NCBI GenBank assembly: GCA_051881715.1
Contig: JBJEQK010000085.1
Span: 1 to 41,920, forward strand
DNA: 41,920 bases
Direction: 5' to 3'
Origin: UBA1425 sp051881715
Lineage (GTDB): Bacteria > Bacillota > Clostridia > Oscillospirales > Acutalibacteraceae
Numbering within the stretch: the first letter of the stretch is position 1; each line of letters opens with the position of its first letter. Made by a program: the position numbers and the translations under genes. The notes beneath the pieces are model-generated. The model had not been told where the DNA came from and ran no database searches. It saw nothing but the letters and a program-made list of their open reading frames with translations. Shown in pieces: positions 16,101 through 23,514 of the stretch.

Positions 16101-18160
16101 TAGATGTTGCCGCGGTTGTCCGTGCCGGCGGTGCCTGCGCGGGGATAGGTGATCGTCCCGTCCTCGGAGAACACGGCGCCTGTGGCGGAGGTGGTGAAGG
16201 CGTTCGGATAGGTGACGATGGAGCCGATGCTGAAAGTGGGCACCTGCTGGGTCTTGAGCGCACCGACGAAGGTGTAGCCGGGGCAGGTCTCCGGCGTGAG
16301 CGTTACGGTCTGGATAGAGGTGATGGAAGTGGTGCAGACAGCCTCGCCGCCCAGCAGCTCCACGCACTTGTAGGAGCCGTTTTCCAAGCGCTGCAAGGCG
16401 ACGTTGGTCTGGGTCACGGTGCCCTTGACAAGACCGTTGCCGTTGAGCAGAGCGGTGATGGCGGAGTCGAGCGCCGTAGCTACGGCGTCAGCGGTGGTGT
16501 ATTCGATGGACTTGTCGCCGACGATGGCGTTCACGGACACCGTGCCGTCCACCTTGGTCAGGGCAAGGTTCGCCGCGTGGTACAGCGCGGAGTAGTTTTT
16601 CCAGTAGGTGGAGGAAGTGTCGTACAGGCTGCTGTTGAGCAGGGCGGAATTGGCAATCGCCTTTTGCACCGTGGAGCGCAGGAACGACTTGTCGAACATA
16701 TGGATGTAGGTGCGCAGCTCGGAGTAGTTCCAGATGGTGTCGCCGCCGTAGTGGCTGGATTTGGTATCATCGTGGTTGAAGTAGCCGGTGCTGACCATGT
16801 ACATTCCGGAGGACGAGGCGGAAGAGATCGCTCTTGTCCAGCGTCCGTTGTACTTGACGCCCTCTTTTTCAGCGTCGGCAGCCCAGCCCTTATTGTTGGC
16901 GGTGTCGTTGGAGTAGTGACCGGCCGAGGCGAGGATGCTGCCTGCGGAATATTGCGTCCAGAGGGCTTCGCCTTGGGTAGTGGCATTCTTTTCTTTGGAA
17001 GATACTGTGGAGGAAGCAGCTGTGCCGGTATAGTTGGCGACAAACCATGCGCCCGTGTTTTCGGAACCCTTGTCCCGGGTGGTCATGAGACCCACAGACA
17101 GGTTCGGGATCTGGTTGAGGTTGGTGTAGCGGCTGGTGTCCACGGTGAGCACAGCGTTGGGAGAGTAGTTGGCGCTGATAATCGAATAGTCGCCGGAGGA
17201 ACCGGTGTCGGTTTCATTGTTCAGGTAGTGGAAGGACATATCCGGCACAGGCAGGACGCTGGATGTCTGGTTGAGCCAAGTGGTGGGAGACAGGTCAGAA
17301 ATGCCCGTATAGAAGAAACGGCTTGCCGTAGCCGTCGTGGAAGCAAACTGAGCGTTCAGTCTGTCGATCGTCACACCGGCATTGAACGAGGAGGAAAACG
17401 GCATCAGACCTTTGCCCTCGCTGGACAGGGCGGTGTTGGGGTAGTAGGTGCCGATGTTGGCGGTGTCGGTATCGTGGACGCCGCTGACCCAAGAGATGGT
17501 GTCGCCGTAGGAATCGGTGCCTCGGTTATTGAGGGAGTGGATGGCGGCGCCGACAGGCTGGGGATAGGGCTTGTAGACATAGGTATATGCCGTGACCGTC
17601 TTGCTGCGGTTGTCGGACTTGTCGTAGAATGTTGCGATCCAGCGCAGGTATACGCCCGTGACCGTGCTCTCGATGGAGGGGGACATACCGGAGGTGATGT
17701 GAACCGGGTCATTGGACGGTACCATGGTGAACTCGGCGCCTGCATAGCGCTCGGTGCTGTCGCCGAAGGTGATCCGACCGCCCAGAGAGGAAACACCGTC
17801 CTCGTCGAGCCACTCGAACTTGATTTTCACCGAGTCGGCGTTTTGGTAGTTAAAGTAGATATCGCCGACGCTGTCCTCACCCGTGTCGCAGGTGATCGAC
17901 CCGTCCGCATTTACGGTATTGTTGACGTACCACTGGAAGCTCATTTCGCGGTCGGCGTTGTAGCAGTCCCAAGTGGGGGTCAGGTAGATCGTTTCCGGCA
18001 CAACGAAAGTGATCGGTGCGATGTCGTCCGATTTCGCTGTGGAAACAGAGGCGTCCGCCGTCGGGAAAAGGGATGACGGATCTGCAAGACAGAACGAAGT
18101 CAGGATCAGTGCCAGCGCCAAAAGGACGCTGCAGGATTTGCGAAAAACATTTTTCAGCAT
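13181..18160 (-). CDS. Giant secreted dockerin protein with ten InlB-type repeats (1659 aa)
   Basis: Paralogue of the neighbouring 2155-aa protein. From ATG 18160: signal peptide (1-37); one module with VPETIYL (about 52) and SRYTNLNQIPNL (about 341); FIVAR-like helical stretch (483-573); a MucBP-like strand region (about 583-690); ten InlB/Listeria-Bacteroides repeats (693-1506), each of the form YTI.YNADGGTI...GY.F.GW...VTL.A.W; the pre-dockerin beta domain; and a dockerin with DLNGDGLVNNQD and DLFEDNNVNNSD. The C-terminal 170 or so residues and the ATREQ-x-RTA end are almost the same as in the paralogue. The start is fixed by GAGGAGG 8 bases before ATG 18160. No enzyme domain seen; the likely role is adhesion or spacing within a surface complex, by inference. 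Confidence 0.88.
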   Translation of the reverse strand: MLKNVFRKSCSVLLALALILTSFCLADPSSLFPTADASVSTAKSDDIAPITFVVPETIYLTPTWDCYNADREMSFQWYVNNTVNADGSITCDTGEDSVGDIYFNYQNADSVKIKFEWLDEDGVSSLGGRITFGDSTERYAGAEFTMVPSNDPVHITSGMSPSIESTVTGVYLRWIATFYDKSDNRSKTVTAYTYVYKPYPQPVGAAIHSLNNRGTDSYGDTISWVSGVHDTDTANIGTYYPNTALSSEGKGLMPFSSSFNAGVTIDRLNAQFASTTATASRFFYTGISDLSPTTWLNQTSSVLPVPDMSFHYLNNETDTGSSGDYSIISANYSPNAVLTVDTSRYTNLNQIPNLSVGLMTTRDKGSENTGAWFVANYTGTAASSTVSSKEKNATTQGEALWTQYSAGSILASAGHYSNDTANNKGWAADAEKEGVKYNGRWTRAISSASSSGMYMVSTGYFNHDDTKSSHYGGDTIWNYSELRTYIHMFDKSFLRSTVQKAIANSALLNSSLYDTSSTYWKNYSALYHAANLALTKVDGTVSVNAIVGDKSIEYTTADAVATALDSAITALLNGNGLVKGTVTQTNVALQRLENGSYKCVELLGGEAVCTTSITSIQTVTLTPETCPGYTFVGALKTQQVPTFSIGSIVTYPNAFTTSATGAVFSEDGTITYPRAGTAGTDNRGNIYYTYYYVPNTYTVIFNGNGGAGTSTEQYFVYNDPQALNANTFTKRGYVFAGWATNPEGTGTIYADEALVSALTTEKDGVVNLYAVWDKAVYTIKLDPTGGTIVGSYDTTYTIESNVVLPYAEKDGLTLTGWKANDSGNWGPLSYAAGTPLSAGKYGDVTLYAEWKANGYTVSFNGNGANGGSMANQSFVYGTSQALSPNAFIRTGYSFLGWASTSTAKQIEYSDKQIVINLTATPDAVVPLYAVWSANTYTITYNADGGTIRDSAFSKSYTIEDAISLPVTVEKTGYSFGGWESATNAGNWTTGITYNGTISAGMYGGVTFNAQWSLTGYTILYNADGGTISGTGYTTAYSVQSTITLPSAQKTGYSFGGWVADGSGNWGTDTYVAGNVSAGKLGNVTLKAAWSGITYYISFDGNHSTDGSMLIQPMTYGKSAKLNTNTYTRTGYSFLGWSATNNAASATYLDGATVQDLSTTSGSIVTLYAVWSSNAYTITYDTAGGSITDTAYTTGYSVSDAVVLPAASRAGYVFDGWMPAENSGSWSSQSIYSGTLAAGDAYGSVRLVAQWTPASYTITYVTGGGTITGDATYTYDITSTVTLPAATRPGYAFSGWQASGWDNGVYPAGTYSEKIGNVTLTALWTARQYTVHFDGNGATDGSMSDQTFLFDIEQALSANAFSRPGFNFAGWSLTKGGTATYADGAKVLNLAGSENAVVTLYACWNGAVFSINYDMNGASGSMIATSVTMEGSAVTLRENKNTEVEIGGMPYTFSGWAFSEANADNGIVELENMASFALKEADLDTLDINWSGARPVIKLYAVWTEVEIAACIDVEGSKAVVAPESGFIYGLKIGVTEQEIVDEYIQITGRAHLEFEYIGYVGTGTIVRLVSDVTGEVLETYTLVIFGDLNGDGLVNNQDIVIAKSINAQNAGSEFSAAVLFAADLFEDNNVNNSDITIMKNMQSNLIALDQATREQTRTA

Positions 18161-18184
18161 TGAGCATACCTCCTCGTATACAAA

Positions 18185-18214
18185 AGTATAGCATTTAGAG
18201 CAAGACGCTGTCAA
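18185..18214 (-). promoter_or_regulatory. Promoter of the 1659-aa dockerin gene
   Basis: The minus strand has TTGACA (18214-18209), an 18-base spacer and TATACT (18190-18185), a near-consensus sigma-A promoter giving a very short leader before the GAGGAGG ribosome site. No palindrome like that of the neighbouring dockerin gene is seen here, so the two genes may be regulated differently. Confidence 0.8.
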
Positions 18215-18276
18215 TCGTTTTTCAAAAAAAGGGCAGGTATTTCAACAATTTAGGCAATTTGTTGCGTGTTTTCCCC

Positions 18277-18304
18277 TTGACAAAAGCAAAAATCGTGTTA
18301 GAAT
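18277..18304 (+). promoter_or_regulatory. Sigma-A promoter of the metal-uptake operon
   Basis: TTGACA at 18277-18282 and TAGAAT at 18299-18304, with a 16-base spacer. Transcription would start at about 18311, inside the Fur-like palindrome that follows immediately. This is the only good promoter seen before the seven-gene operon. Confidence 0.8.
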
Positions 18305-18305
18305 A

Positions 18306-18326
18306 TGAAAATGAATTTCATTTTCA
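18306..18326 (+). promoter_or_regulatory. Fur/Zur-like operator
   Basis: A perfect 21-base palindrome made of the half-site TGAAAATGAA, one central T, and its complement TTCATTTTCA. It resembles the classic Fur-family box (GATAATGAT-type half-sites) and covers the expected transcription start. A metal-loaded Fur-family repressor bound here would block initiation. The gene right behind it encodes such a repressor, so autoregulation is likely. Confidence 0.85.
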
Positions 18327-18343
18327 ATTTCGGCGGTGAGACG

Positions 18344-18748
18344 ATGCAGTACAACACCAAGCAAAAAAGCTATATCACGGCGATCCTGCGCAACGCCGAC
18401 GGTACCCACAAAACAGCGGAGGAGATCACCCGGGAGCTTGCCGAGCAGGGCATTTCCGTCGGCAAGGCAACGGTATACCGCCAGCTGGAGCGGCTGACGG
18501 CGCAGGGCATTGTGCGCAAATTTTTCGTGGAGGAAGGCAGTGCTTGCTACCAGTACGTGGGCGACCACGGCGACTGCCGCAACCACTACCACTTCAAGTG
18601 TGCCGTCTGCGGAAAGCTTTTGCATCTGGAGTGCGATTTCATGGACAAGGTTTCGGCTCATATTTTCGAGCATCACGGCTTCACCATTAGCAACGAAAAG
18701 ACCGTTCTCTACGGCATATGTGCGGAATGCAGAAAGGCGCAGAAATGA
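18344..18748 (+). CDS. zur: Fur-family metalloregulator, probably Zur
   Basis: A 134-residue metal-dependent repressor. The winged-helix DNA-binding part occupies about residues 1-80, with the recognition helix around SVGKATVYRQLERL. The dimerisation part carries the four-cysteine structural zinc site (CAVC near 86-89, CAEC near 126-129) and the histidine/acidic sensing residues in HYHF, LECDF and FEHHGF. An earlier in-frame ATG at 18305 lies in the operator and has no ribosome site, so ATG 18344, after a weak GGCGGTGAG, was chosen. It heads an operon with a ZnuACB-type transporter, which points to zinc; manganese or iron cannot be excluded from sequence alone. Its stop overlaps the next start (ATGA). 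Confidence 0.85.
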   Translation: MQYNTKQKSYITAILRNADGTHKTAEEITRELAEQGISVGKATVYRQLERLTAQGIVRKFFVEEGSACYQYVGDHGDCRNHYHFKCAVCGKLLHLECDFMDKVSAHIFEHHGFTISNEKTVLYGICAECRKAQK

Positions 18749-19653
18749 AAAAAATACTTTCTTTGGTTTTAATCCTTTGTCTGTTGGCAGCATTGGCAGG
18801 ATGCAGTATCGGCTCCGCAGGGTCGGATAAACTGCAGGTGGTCTGCACCATCTTCCCCCAGTACGACTTCGTGCGTGCGGTTGCCGGGGATATGGTGGAA
18901 AACACCCTGCTGCTGCCCATCGGCTCGGAGAGCCATTCCTACGACCCCACCCCGGCAGACATTCTGCGCATCGCCGATGCGGATCTGTTTTTGTACATCG
19001 GGGACAGCATGGAGACATGGGCAAAAGGTGTGATGTCCGAGATCGACGAAGAAAAAACGCAGGTGCTCAACCTGACCGAAGCGCTGGGACTGCAAGTGTC
19101 TGCCCATGCGGAGCATGACGGCGGCATGGATCCCCACATCTGGACAAGTCCCGTGGTGGCGATGGATATCGTGGCGCTGATCCGGGACACGCTCATGGAG
19201 CTGGACCCGGACAATGCCAAAGCCTACGCCGACAATGCCGGCATCACCTTGGCACAGTACAAGCAGCTGGACGCCTCCATCCGGGAGACGGTGAACAGCG
19301 CCGAAAACAAGCAGATCGTGTTCGGAAGCCGCTTTGCACTGCACAACTTTGCGGCGCAGTACGGACTTATCTGTACGGCGGCGTTCGATTCCTGCACCGA
19401 GGAATCGGAGCCTACGGCGTCGGCAGTGGCGTCCATCATCGACCTTGTGCACAAAAACAATATCCCCGTTGTATTTTACGAGGAGCTGACCGTCCCCACC
19501 ACGGCGAACACCATCGCCGCCGAATCGGGTGCGGTGACGCGGCTGTTCCACTCCTGCCACAACCTGACGGCGGAGGAATTTGAAAACGGCGAAACCTATC
19601 TTTCCCTGATGAAACAGAATCTCGTCTATCTCATGGAGGCGCTGAATGTATGA
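18745..19653 (+). CDS. znuA: Zinc (or manganese) ABC transporter substrate-binding lipoprotein
   Basis: Captures metal outside the membrane and hands it to the permease. The 302-residue protein starts with a lipoprotein signal (lipobox LAGC, lipidated Cys at about residue 20). It has the cluster A-I fold signatures: VVCTIFPQYDFVRA at the start, metal ligands in SHSYDPTPAD and DPHIWTSP, a histidine in RFALHNF, and an acidic ligand region in FYEELTVPTTANTIAAE. A short HAEHDGGMDPH stretch replaces the long His-rich loop of some ZnuA proteins. The start was chosen at MKKIL, where ATGA overlaps the zur stop; an upstream in-frame ATG lies inside zur. Metal identity (Zn versus Mn) is inferred from the Zur-type neighbour. 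Confidence 0.88.
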   Translation: MKKILSLVLILCLLAALAGCSIGSAGSDKLQVVCTIFPQYDFVRAVAGDMVENTLLLPIGSESHSYDPTPADILRIADADLFLYIGDSMETWAKGVMSEIDEEKTQVLNLTEALGLQVSAHAEHDGGMDPHIWTSPVVAMDIVALIRDTLMELDPDNAKAYADNAGITLAQYKQLDASIRETVNSAENKQIVFGSRFALHNFAAQYGLICTAAFDSCTEESEPTASAVASIIDLVHKNNIPVVFYEELTVPTTANTIAAESGAVTRLFHSCHNLTAEEFENGETYLSLMKQNLVYLMEALNV

Positions 19654-20330
19654 GCATACTCTCCTGTGAACACGTATCGGTCGCCTACGATGGGCGCACC
19701 GTGGTGCAGGACGTCAGCTTTTCGGTGGAGAAGGGCGAGTACCTGTGCATCGTCGGCGAAAACGGTTCCGGCAAAAGCACCCTGCTCAAAAGCATCCTCG
19801 GGCTGGTTCCCGTGAAAAGCGGCACGATTACTGTCGAGTGCAAGGACGGCATCGGCTATCTGCCCCAAAGCACCCCTGCCCAGCGGGATTTCCCCGCAAG
19901 TGTGCGGGAAGTGGTGCTGTCGGGCTGCGGACAAAAACTCTTTTACGGCAAGGCGGCAAAGGAACGTGCCGCACAGAATATGCGGGAACTGCACATCGAC
20001 GCCATCCGCAAAAAATCCTACCGGGAGCTGTCCGGCGGTCAGCAGCAGCGTGTACTTTTGGCGCGTGCGCTGTGTGCGGCCGAGGAGCTGCTGCTGCTGG
20101 ATGAGCCGGTCACGGGACTGGATCCGCTGGTCACAGCGGAGATGTACGAGACCATCCGCGACCTCAACCGCCGACGGGGGCTTACGGTCATCATGGTGTC
20201 CCACGACATCGCTGCAGCCGTTAAACATGCAGACAAGATACTGCATCTGGACGCGGGCACGGAATTTTTCGGCACTGCCGCGGCGTATCTGCAAAGCGAT
20301 GTCGGCAGACGGTTTGCAAAGGGGATCTGA
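19650..20330 (+). CDS. znuC: Metal ABC transporter ATPase
   Basis: Cytoplasmic ATP-hydrolysing subunit, 226 residues, a normal length for ZnuC/AdcC. Walker A is GENGSGKST (about residues 36-44), the Q-loop region is GIGYLPQ, the ABC signature is LSGGQQQRV (about 127), Walker B is LLLLDEP (about 149-155), and the switch histidine is in MVSHD. Its ATGA start overlaps the stop of the binding protein, which suggests translational coupling. Confidence 0.94.
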   Translation: MSILSCEHVSVAYDGRTVVQDVSFSVEKGEYLCIVGENGSGKSTLLKSILGLVPVKSGTITVECKDGIGYLPQSTPAQRDFPASVREVVLSGCGQKLFYGKAAKERAAQNMRELHIDAIRKKSYRELSGGQQQRVLLARALCAAEELLLLDEPVTGLDPLVTAEMYETIRDLNRRRGLTVIMVSHDIAAAVKHADKILHLDAGTEFFGTAAAYLQSDVGRRFAKGI

Positions 20331-20332
20331 CG

Positions 20333-21166
20333 TTGAATTTAGTCGTACAAATCTTATCCTACCATTTTGCGCAGAAGGCACTGCTTGTCGGCACCCTGAC
20401 GGCGCTGTGCTCGGCACTGCTGGGCGTGAGTTTGGTGCTCAAGCGCTACTCCATGATCGGCGACGGGCTGTCCCATGTGGGCTTCGGTGCGCTGTGTGTG
20501 GCGGCGGCGCTGAATCTGGCGCCGCTGAAGGTGGCGGTACCCGTGGTGATCGTTTCGGCGTTTCTGCTGTTGCGCATCAGCGAGAACAGCAAGATCAAGG
20601 GGGACGCCGCCATCGCCCTTATTTCCAGCACGGCCATCGCCGTGGGATTGATCGTGTCCTCCCGTGTGGACGGGATCAACGCCGATGTGTCGGGCTATAT
20701 GTTCGGCAGTGTCCTGTCCGTGGAGGACAGCGACGTGCCTTTGAGCGTGGGACTTTCCCTTGCGGTGCTGGTGCTGTATGTCCTTTTTTATAACCGCATC
20801 TTCAGCGTCACCTTTGACGAAAGCTTTTCCAAGGCGACGGGGACAAACACCGCCGCCTACAATGCCCTCATCGCCCTGCTCACGGCGGGCACGGTGGCGG
20901 TGGGCATGAAGCTGATGGGCACCCTGCTCATCTCCTCGCTGATCATCTTCCCGCCCCTGAGCGCCATGCGGGTCTGCAAAAGCTTTCGCGGCGTGGTCTG
21001 CACCTCGGCGGTGCTGGCGGTGGTGTGCTTCTTTTTCGGCATCGTCGGCTCCTTCGCCTTTGAACTGCCGGCAGGCGCCAGCGTTGTGGCGGTGAATGCG
21101 GCGGCGTTTCTTCTGTTCCTGCTTGCAGGTGCCGTTGGGAAGAAAGTCCGGGGGCGAGGAGCATGA
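20333..21166 (+). CDS. znuB: Metal ABC transporter permease
   Basis: A 277-residue integral membrane protein of the ABC-3 (ZnuB/TroC/MntB) family with about eight to nine hydrophobic segments. The family pattern is clear in SLVLKRYSMIGDGLSHVGFGA near the N-terminus and in the later GTLLISSLIIFPPLSAM segment. The start is a TTG at 20333, two bases after the ATPase stop, preceded by an AAAGGGG ribosome site; no better ATG exists nearby. The stop overlaps the next start by four bases. Confidence 0.92.
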   Translation: MNLVVQILSYHFAQKALLVGTLTALCSALLGVSLVLKRYSMIGDGLSHVGFGALCVAAALNLAPLKVAVPVVIVSAFLLLRISENSKIKGDAAIALISSTAIAVGLIVSSRVDGINADVSGYMFGSVLSVEDSDVPLSVGLSLAVLVLYVLFYNRIFSVTFDESFSKATGTNTAAYNALIALLTAGTVAVGMKLMGTLLISSLIIFPPLSAMRVCKSFRGVVCTSAVLAVVCFFFGIVGSFAFELPAGASVVAVNAAAFLLFLLAGAVGKKVRGRGA

Positions 21167-22044
21167 GCGAGCTTTGTACCCTCTGTCCGAGGCAGTGCGG
21201 TGTGGATCGCACGGCGTCTCACGGCTTTTGCCAAGCGCGCGCACTTCCCGTTGTCGCCCGTGCGGCACTGCATTTTTTTGAGGAGCCGTGCATCAGCGGC
21301 GATCGGGGCAGCGGCGCTGTGTTTTTCAGCGGCTGTAACCTGCGGTGCGTGTTCTGCCAAAACCATACCATCAGCCGCTCGGGATCAGGCAAACAAGTCA
21401 CGCCCGAGCGCCTGCGGGAAATTTACTTTGAACTGATCGCCCAGGGCGCCCACAACATCAATCTCGTCACCCCGTCCCACTTTGCCGGGGCGGTGGCACA
21501 GTCGCTGGAGGGCGGCTTGCCGGTGCCCGTGGTGTGGAACTGCGGCGGGTATGAGAGCGTAGAGACCCTGCGAATGCTCGAGGGCAAGGTGCAGATCTAT
21601 CTGCCCGATTTTAAGTATACAAACACCCTTTTGGCAAAAAAATATTCCGCCGCACCCGACTATCCCAAGGTGGCCGAAGCGGCGCTTTTGGAGATGTACC
21701 GCCAGACGGGCAACTGGCAGGCGGACGAGGACGGCATTTTACAGCGCGGCGTACTCATCCGCCATCTGGTGCTGCCCGGCAATCTCCCGAACACCTTCGG
21801 CGTCATCGACCGTGTGCATACCCTGTTTCCCGAACCGGGTCAGGTGCTCTTCAGTCTCATGAGTCAGTACACGCCCGTGTGCGAGACGCCGCAGTACCCG
21901 GAGCTTTGCCGCACACTGACGCCGCAGGAATACGAGATGGCACAGCAGTATCTGTTCGACTGCGGCATTGAGGACGGCTTTGTGCAGGACATGGAATCGG
22001 CAGATGAAAGCTATATCCCCGCCTTTGACGGGACGGGAGTTTAA
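21163..22044 (+). CDS. Radical SAM protein of the PflX/COG1313 type
   Basis: A 293-residue 4Fe-4S radical-SAM protein. The cluster motif is CNLRCVFC (cysteines near residues 58, 62 and 65), followed by the QNH residues common to pyruvate-formate-lyase-activase-like proteins. An N-terminal cysteine set (CTLCPRQCGVDR...HGFCQA) is typical of the COG1313 group and may bind an extra metal or cluster. The substrate of this group is not established, so no function is assigned. It overlaps znuB by four bases with a GAGGAG site just before it, so it is translated from the same zinc-type operon. Whether it takes part in metal response is unknown. Confidence 0.85.
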   Translation: MSELCTLCPRQCGVDRTASHGFCQARALPVVARAALHFFEEPCISGDRGSGAVFFSGCNLRCVFCQNHTISRSGSGKQVTPERLREIYFELIAQGAHNINLVTPSHFAGAVAQSLEGGLPVPVVWNCGGYESVETLRMLEGKVQIYLPDFKYTNTLLAKKYSAAPDYPKVAEAALLEMYRQTGNWQADEDGILQRGVLIRHLVLPGNLPNTFGVIDRVHTLFPEPGQVLFSLMSQYTPVCETPQYPELCRTLTPQEYEMAQQYLFDCGIEDGFVQDMESADESYIPAFDGTGV

Positions 22045-22059
22045 GGAGTGATTCGGTTT

Positions 22060-22545
22060 ATGGTCGTCACGTTCCGACCCTTTACCCTGCAAGAGTATAA
22101 CCGCTTTGAGGAGTGGAGCATCGGCAGCTACGCCCGTGCGCTGGTATCCTCCGGCACGGAGCCGGAAAAGGATGCCCTGTGTGCCGCCGCCGAGGAGTAC
22201 GAGGAACTGCTGCCCGAGGGCATGAACACTCCCGGCAACACATTCCTGCAGGCGCAGAACGAGAACGGCAAGGTCGTGGGCTATGTGTGGTACGCCGACG
22301 CCGAGGCGGGTGAAGTGTTCCTGACCGATTTCGGCGTGGAGCCGGACTACCGCCGGCAGGGGTACGGATTCGCCATCCTGCGCAAGCTGGAGGAAAGGCT
22401 TGCCGCCGAGGGCACGGTGTGCATCCGCCTGCACGTTTTCGACAACAACACGCCGGCGATCCGGCTGTATCAAAAAGCGGGCTACACCGTGTACGACCAC
22501 TGCGACCCGGCGAGCACCTATATGGAAAAGGAGATCGGCACATGA
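22060..22545 (+). CDS. GNAT-family N-acetyltransferase
   Basis: A 161-residue acetyl-CoA-dependent transferase with one GNAT domain. The acetyl-CoA loop is seen as RRQGYGFAILRKLEE (about residues 99-113), followed by the IRLHVFDNNTPAIRLYQKAGY segment that is characteristic of the fold. The acceptor substrate cannot be predicted. ATG 22060 was preferred: a GTG at 22048 overlaps the AAGGAG ribosome site itself and is unlikely to be used. It lies 15 bases after the radical-SAM gene, and its stop overlaps the next start (ATGA). Confidence 0.85.
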   Translation: MVVTFRPFTLQEYNRFEEWSIGSYARALVSSGTEPEKDALCAAAEEYEELLPEGMNTPGNTFLQAQNENGKVVGYVWYADAEAGEVFLTDFGVEPDYRRQGYGFAILRKLEERLAAEGTVCIRLHVFDNNTPAIRLYQKAGYTVYDHCDPASTYMEKEIGT

Positions 22546-23417
22546 AACGAAAAATTCTTCTCGGCACCGACTGGTGGACGGACTGTGACGACTGCGTTGC
22601 CGTGCGGCTGCTGTGTAATGCGCACAAAAAGGGAGAAATCGAGCTTTGCGGCGTGGTACTCAACGCCTGCATGGAGGATTCCGCACCATCCTTGAGCGCT
22701 TTTTTGACCGGCGAGGGTCTTCGTGACCTGCCCATCGGCATCGACCTTGCGGGAACGGATTTTGCCGGGGATTATTTCCGCTATCAAAAGCCGTTGTGCG
22801 CCTATCCCCACCGCATTCAAAAGAATGAGGACTGCCCGGACGGTGTGGAACTGTACCGCAAAATTCTCACCAAATCGGACGAGAAAGTGGACATCGTGGA
22901 GATCGGGTTTTATCAGGTGCTGGCAAATCTTCTGCGCTCCCCCGGCGGCACACAGCTGGTTCGGGAAAAGGTTGGGCGCATCTACGCCATGGCGGGCAAA
23001 TGGGACGAGGACGGCGGACGGGAACACAATTTCTGCAACAATGCCCGTTCGAGAGAAGCGGCGCAGTATTTGTGCGAAAAATGTCCTGTACCCATCACGT
23101 TCCTCGGCTTTGAGGTCGGGGAATCGGTACTCAGCGGCGACGGTCTGCCGCAGGACGATTTGCTATCAGTCGCCATGACGGCGCACGGCCACGAACATGG
23201 ACGCAGTTCCTGGGATCCGATGACAGCACTGCTGGCGATTGTGGGCGATGCAAAGACGGCGGGCTACAGCGAGGTGCACGGCACGGCAAGTGTGGACGCT
23301 GACACGGGCGCCAACCATTTCACCGAGACCCCACAAGGACTGCACACCTACGTCGTGAAAGAAAAGAGCGACGAATATTACCGCGCGGAAATTCAAAAAG
23401 CAATTTCTCATTTCTAA
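22542..23417 (+). CDS. Nucleoside hydrolase-like protein (IUNH superfamily)
   Basis: A 291-residue protein of the inosine/uridine-preferring nucleoside hydrolase fold, which cleaves the N-glycosidic bond of ribonucleosides using a calcium ion held by N-terminal aspartates. The start GTDWWTDCDDCVAVRLL corresponds to the usual DTDxGxDDAxA motif but carries two extra residues and a Cys in place of Ala, so it belongs to a divergent subfamily. Substrate preference is uncertain. AAGGAG lies 8 bases before ATG 22542, which overlaps the GNAT stop. It is the last gene of the operon, followed by a strong bidirectional terminator. Confidence 0.8.
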   Translation: MKRKILLGTDWWTDCDDCVAVRLLCNAHKKGEIELCGVVLNACMEDSAPSLSAFLTGEGLRDLPIGIDLAGTDFAGDYFRYQKPLCAYPHRIQKNEDCPDGVELYRKILTKSDEKVDIVEIGFYQVLANLLRSPGGTQLVREKVGRIYAMAGKWDEDGGREHNFCNNARSREAAQYLCEKCPVPITFLGFEVGESVLSGDGLPQDDLLSVAMTAHGHEHGRSSWDPMTALLAIVGDAKTAGYSEVHGTASVDADTGANHFTETPQGLHTYVVKEKSDEYYRAEIQKAISHF

Positions 23418-23445
23418 TCCCTGATTTAAAAATCGCATACGCACA

Positions 23446-23495
23446 AAAAGACGGATCCGTGCGACCGAGAGCGGTCGATGCGGGATCCGTCTTTT
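23446..23495. terminator. Bidirectional terminator between the metal operon and the secA-DUF4838 gene run
   Basis: A long two-part hairpin: outer arms AAAAGACGGATCC (23446-23458) and GGATCCGTCTTTT (23483-23495), and an inner perfect stem CGACCG-AGAG-CGGTCG (23462-23477). With A and T runs on the two sides it can stop transcription from both convergent units. Confidence 0.93.
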
Positions 23496-23514
23496 ATCTT
23501 TTGTCGGAAAGGGG

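Noticed and set aside
14855..18076. A 1073-codon open frame on the plus strand opposite the 1659-aa dockerin gene (and similar long frames at 9-12 kb).
   Set aside because: The product is Gly/Val/Asp-rich without family features, has no ribosome site, and mirrors the codon pattern of the well-supported minus-strand gene; long antisense frames are expected in G+C-rich repeat genes.
18305..18343. Upstream ATG extending the Fur-family protein by 13 residues.
   Set aside because: It lies within the -10/operator region before or at the transcription start and has no ribosome site.
22048..22059. GTG start for the GNAT gene.
   Set aside because: It overlaps the only ribosome site (AAGGAG); ATG 22060 has a workable spacing.
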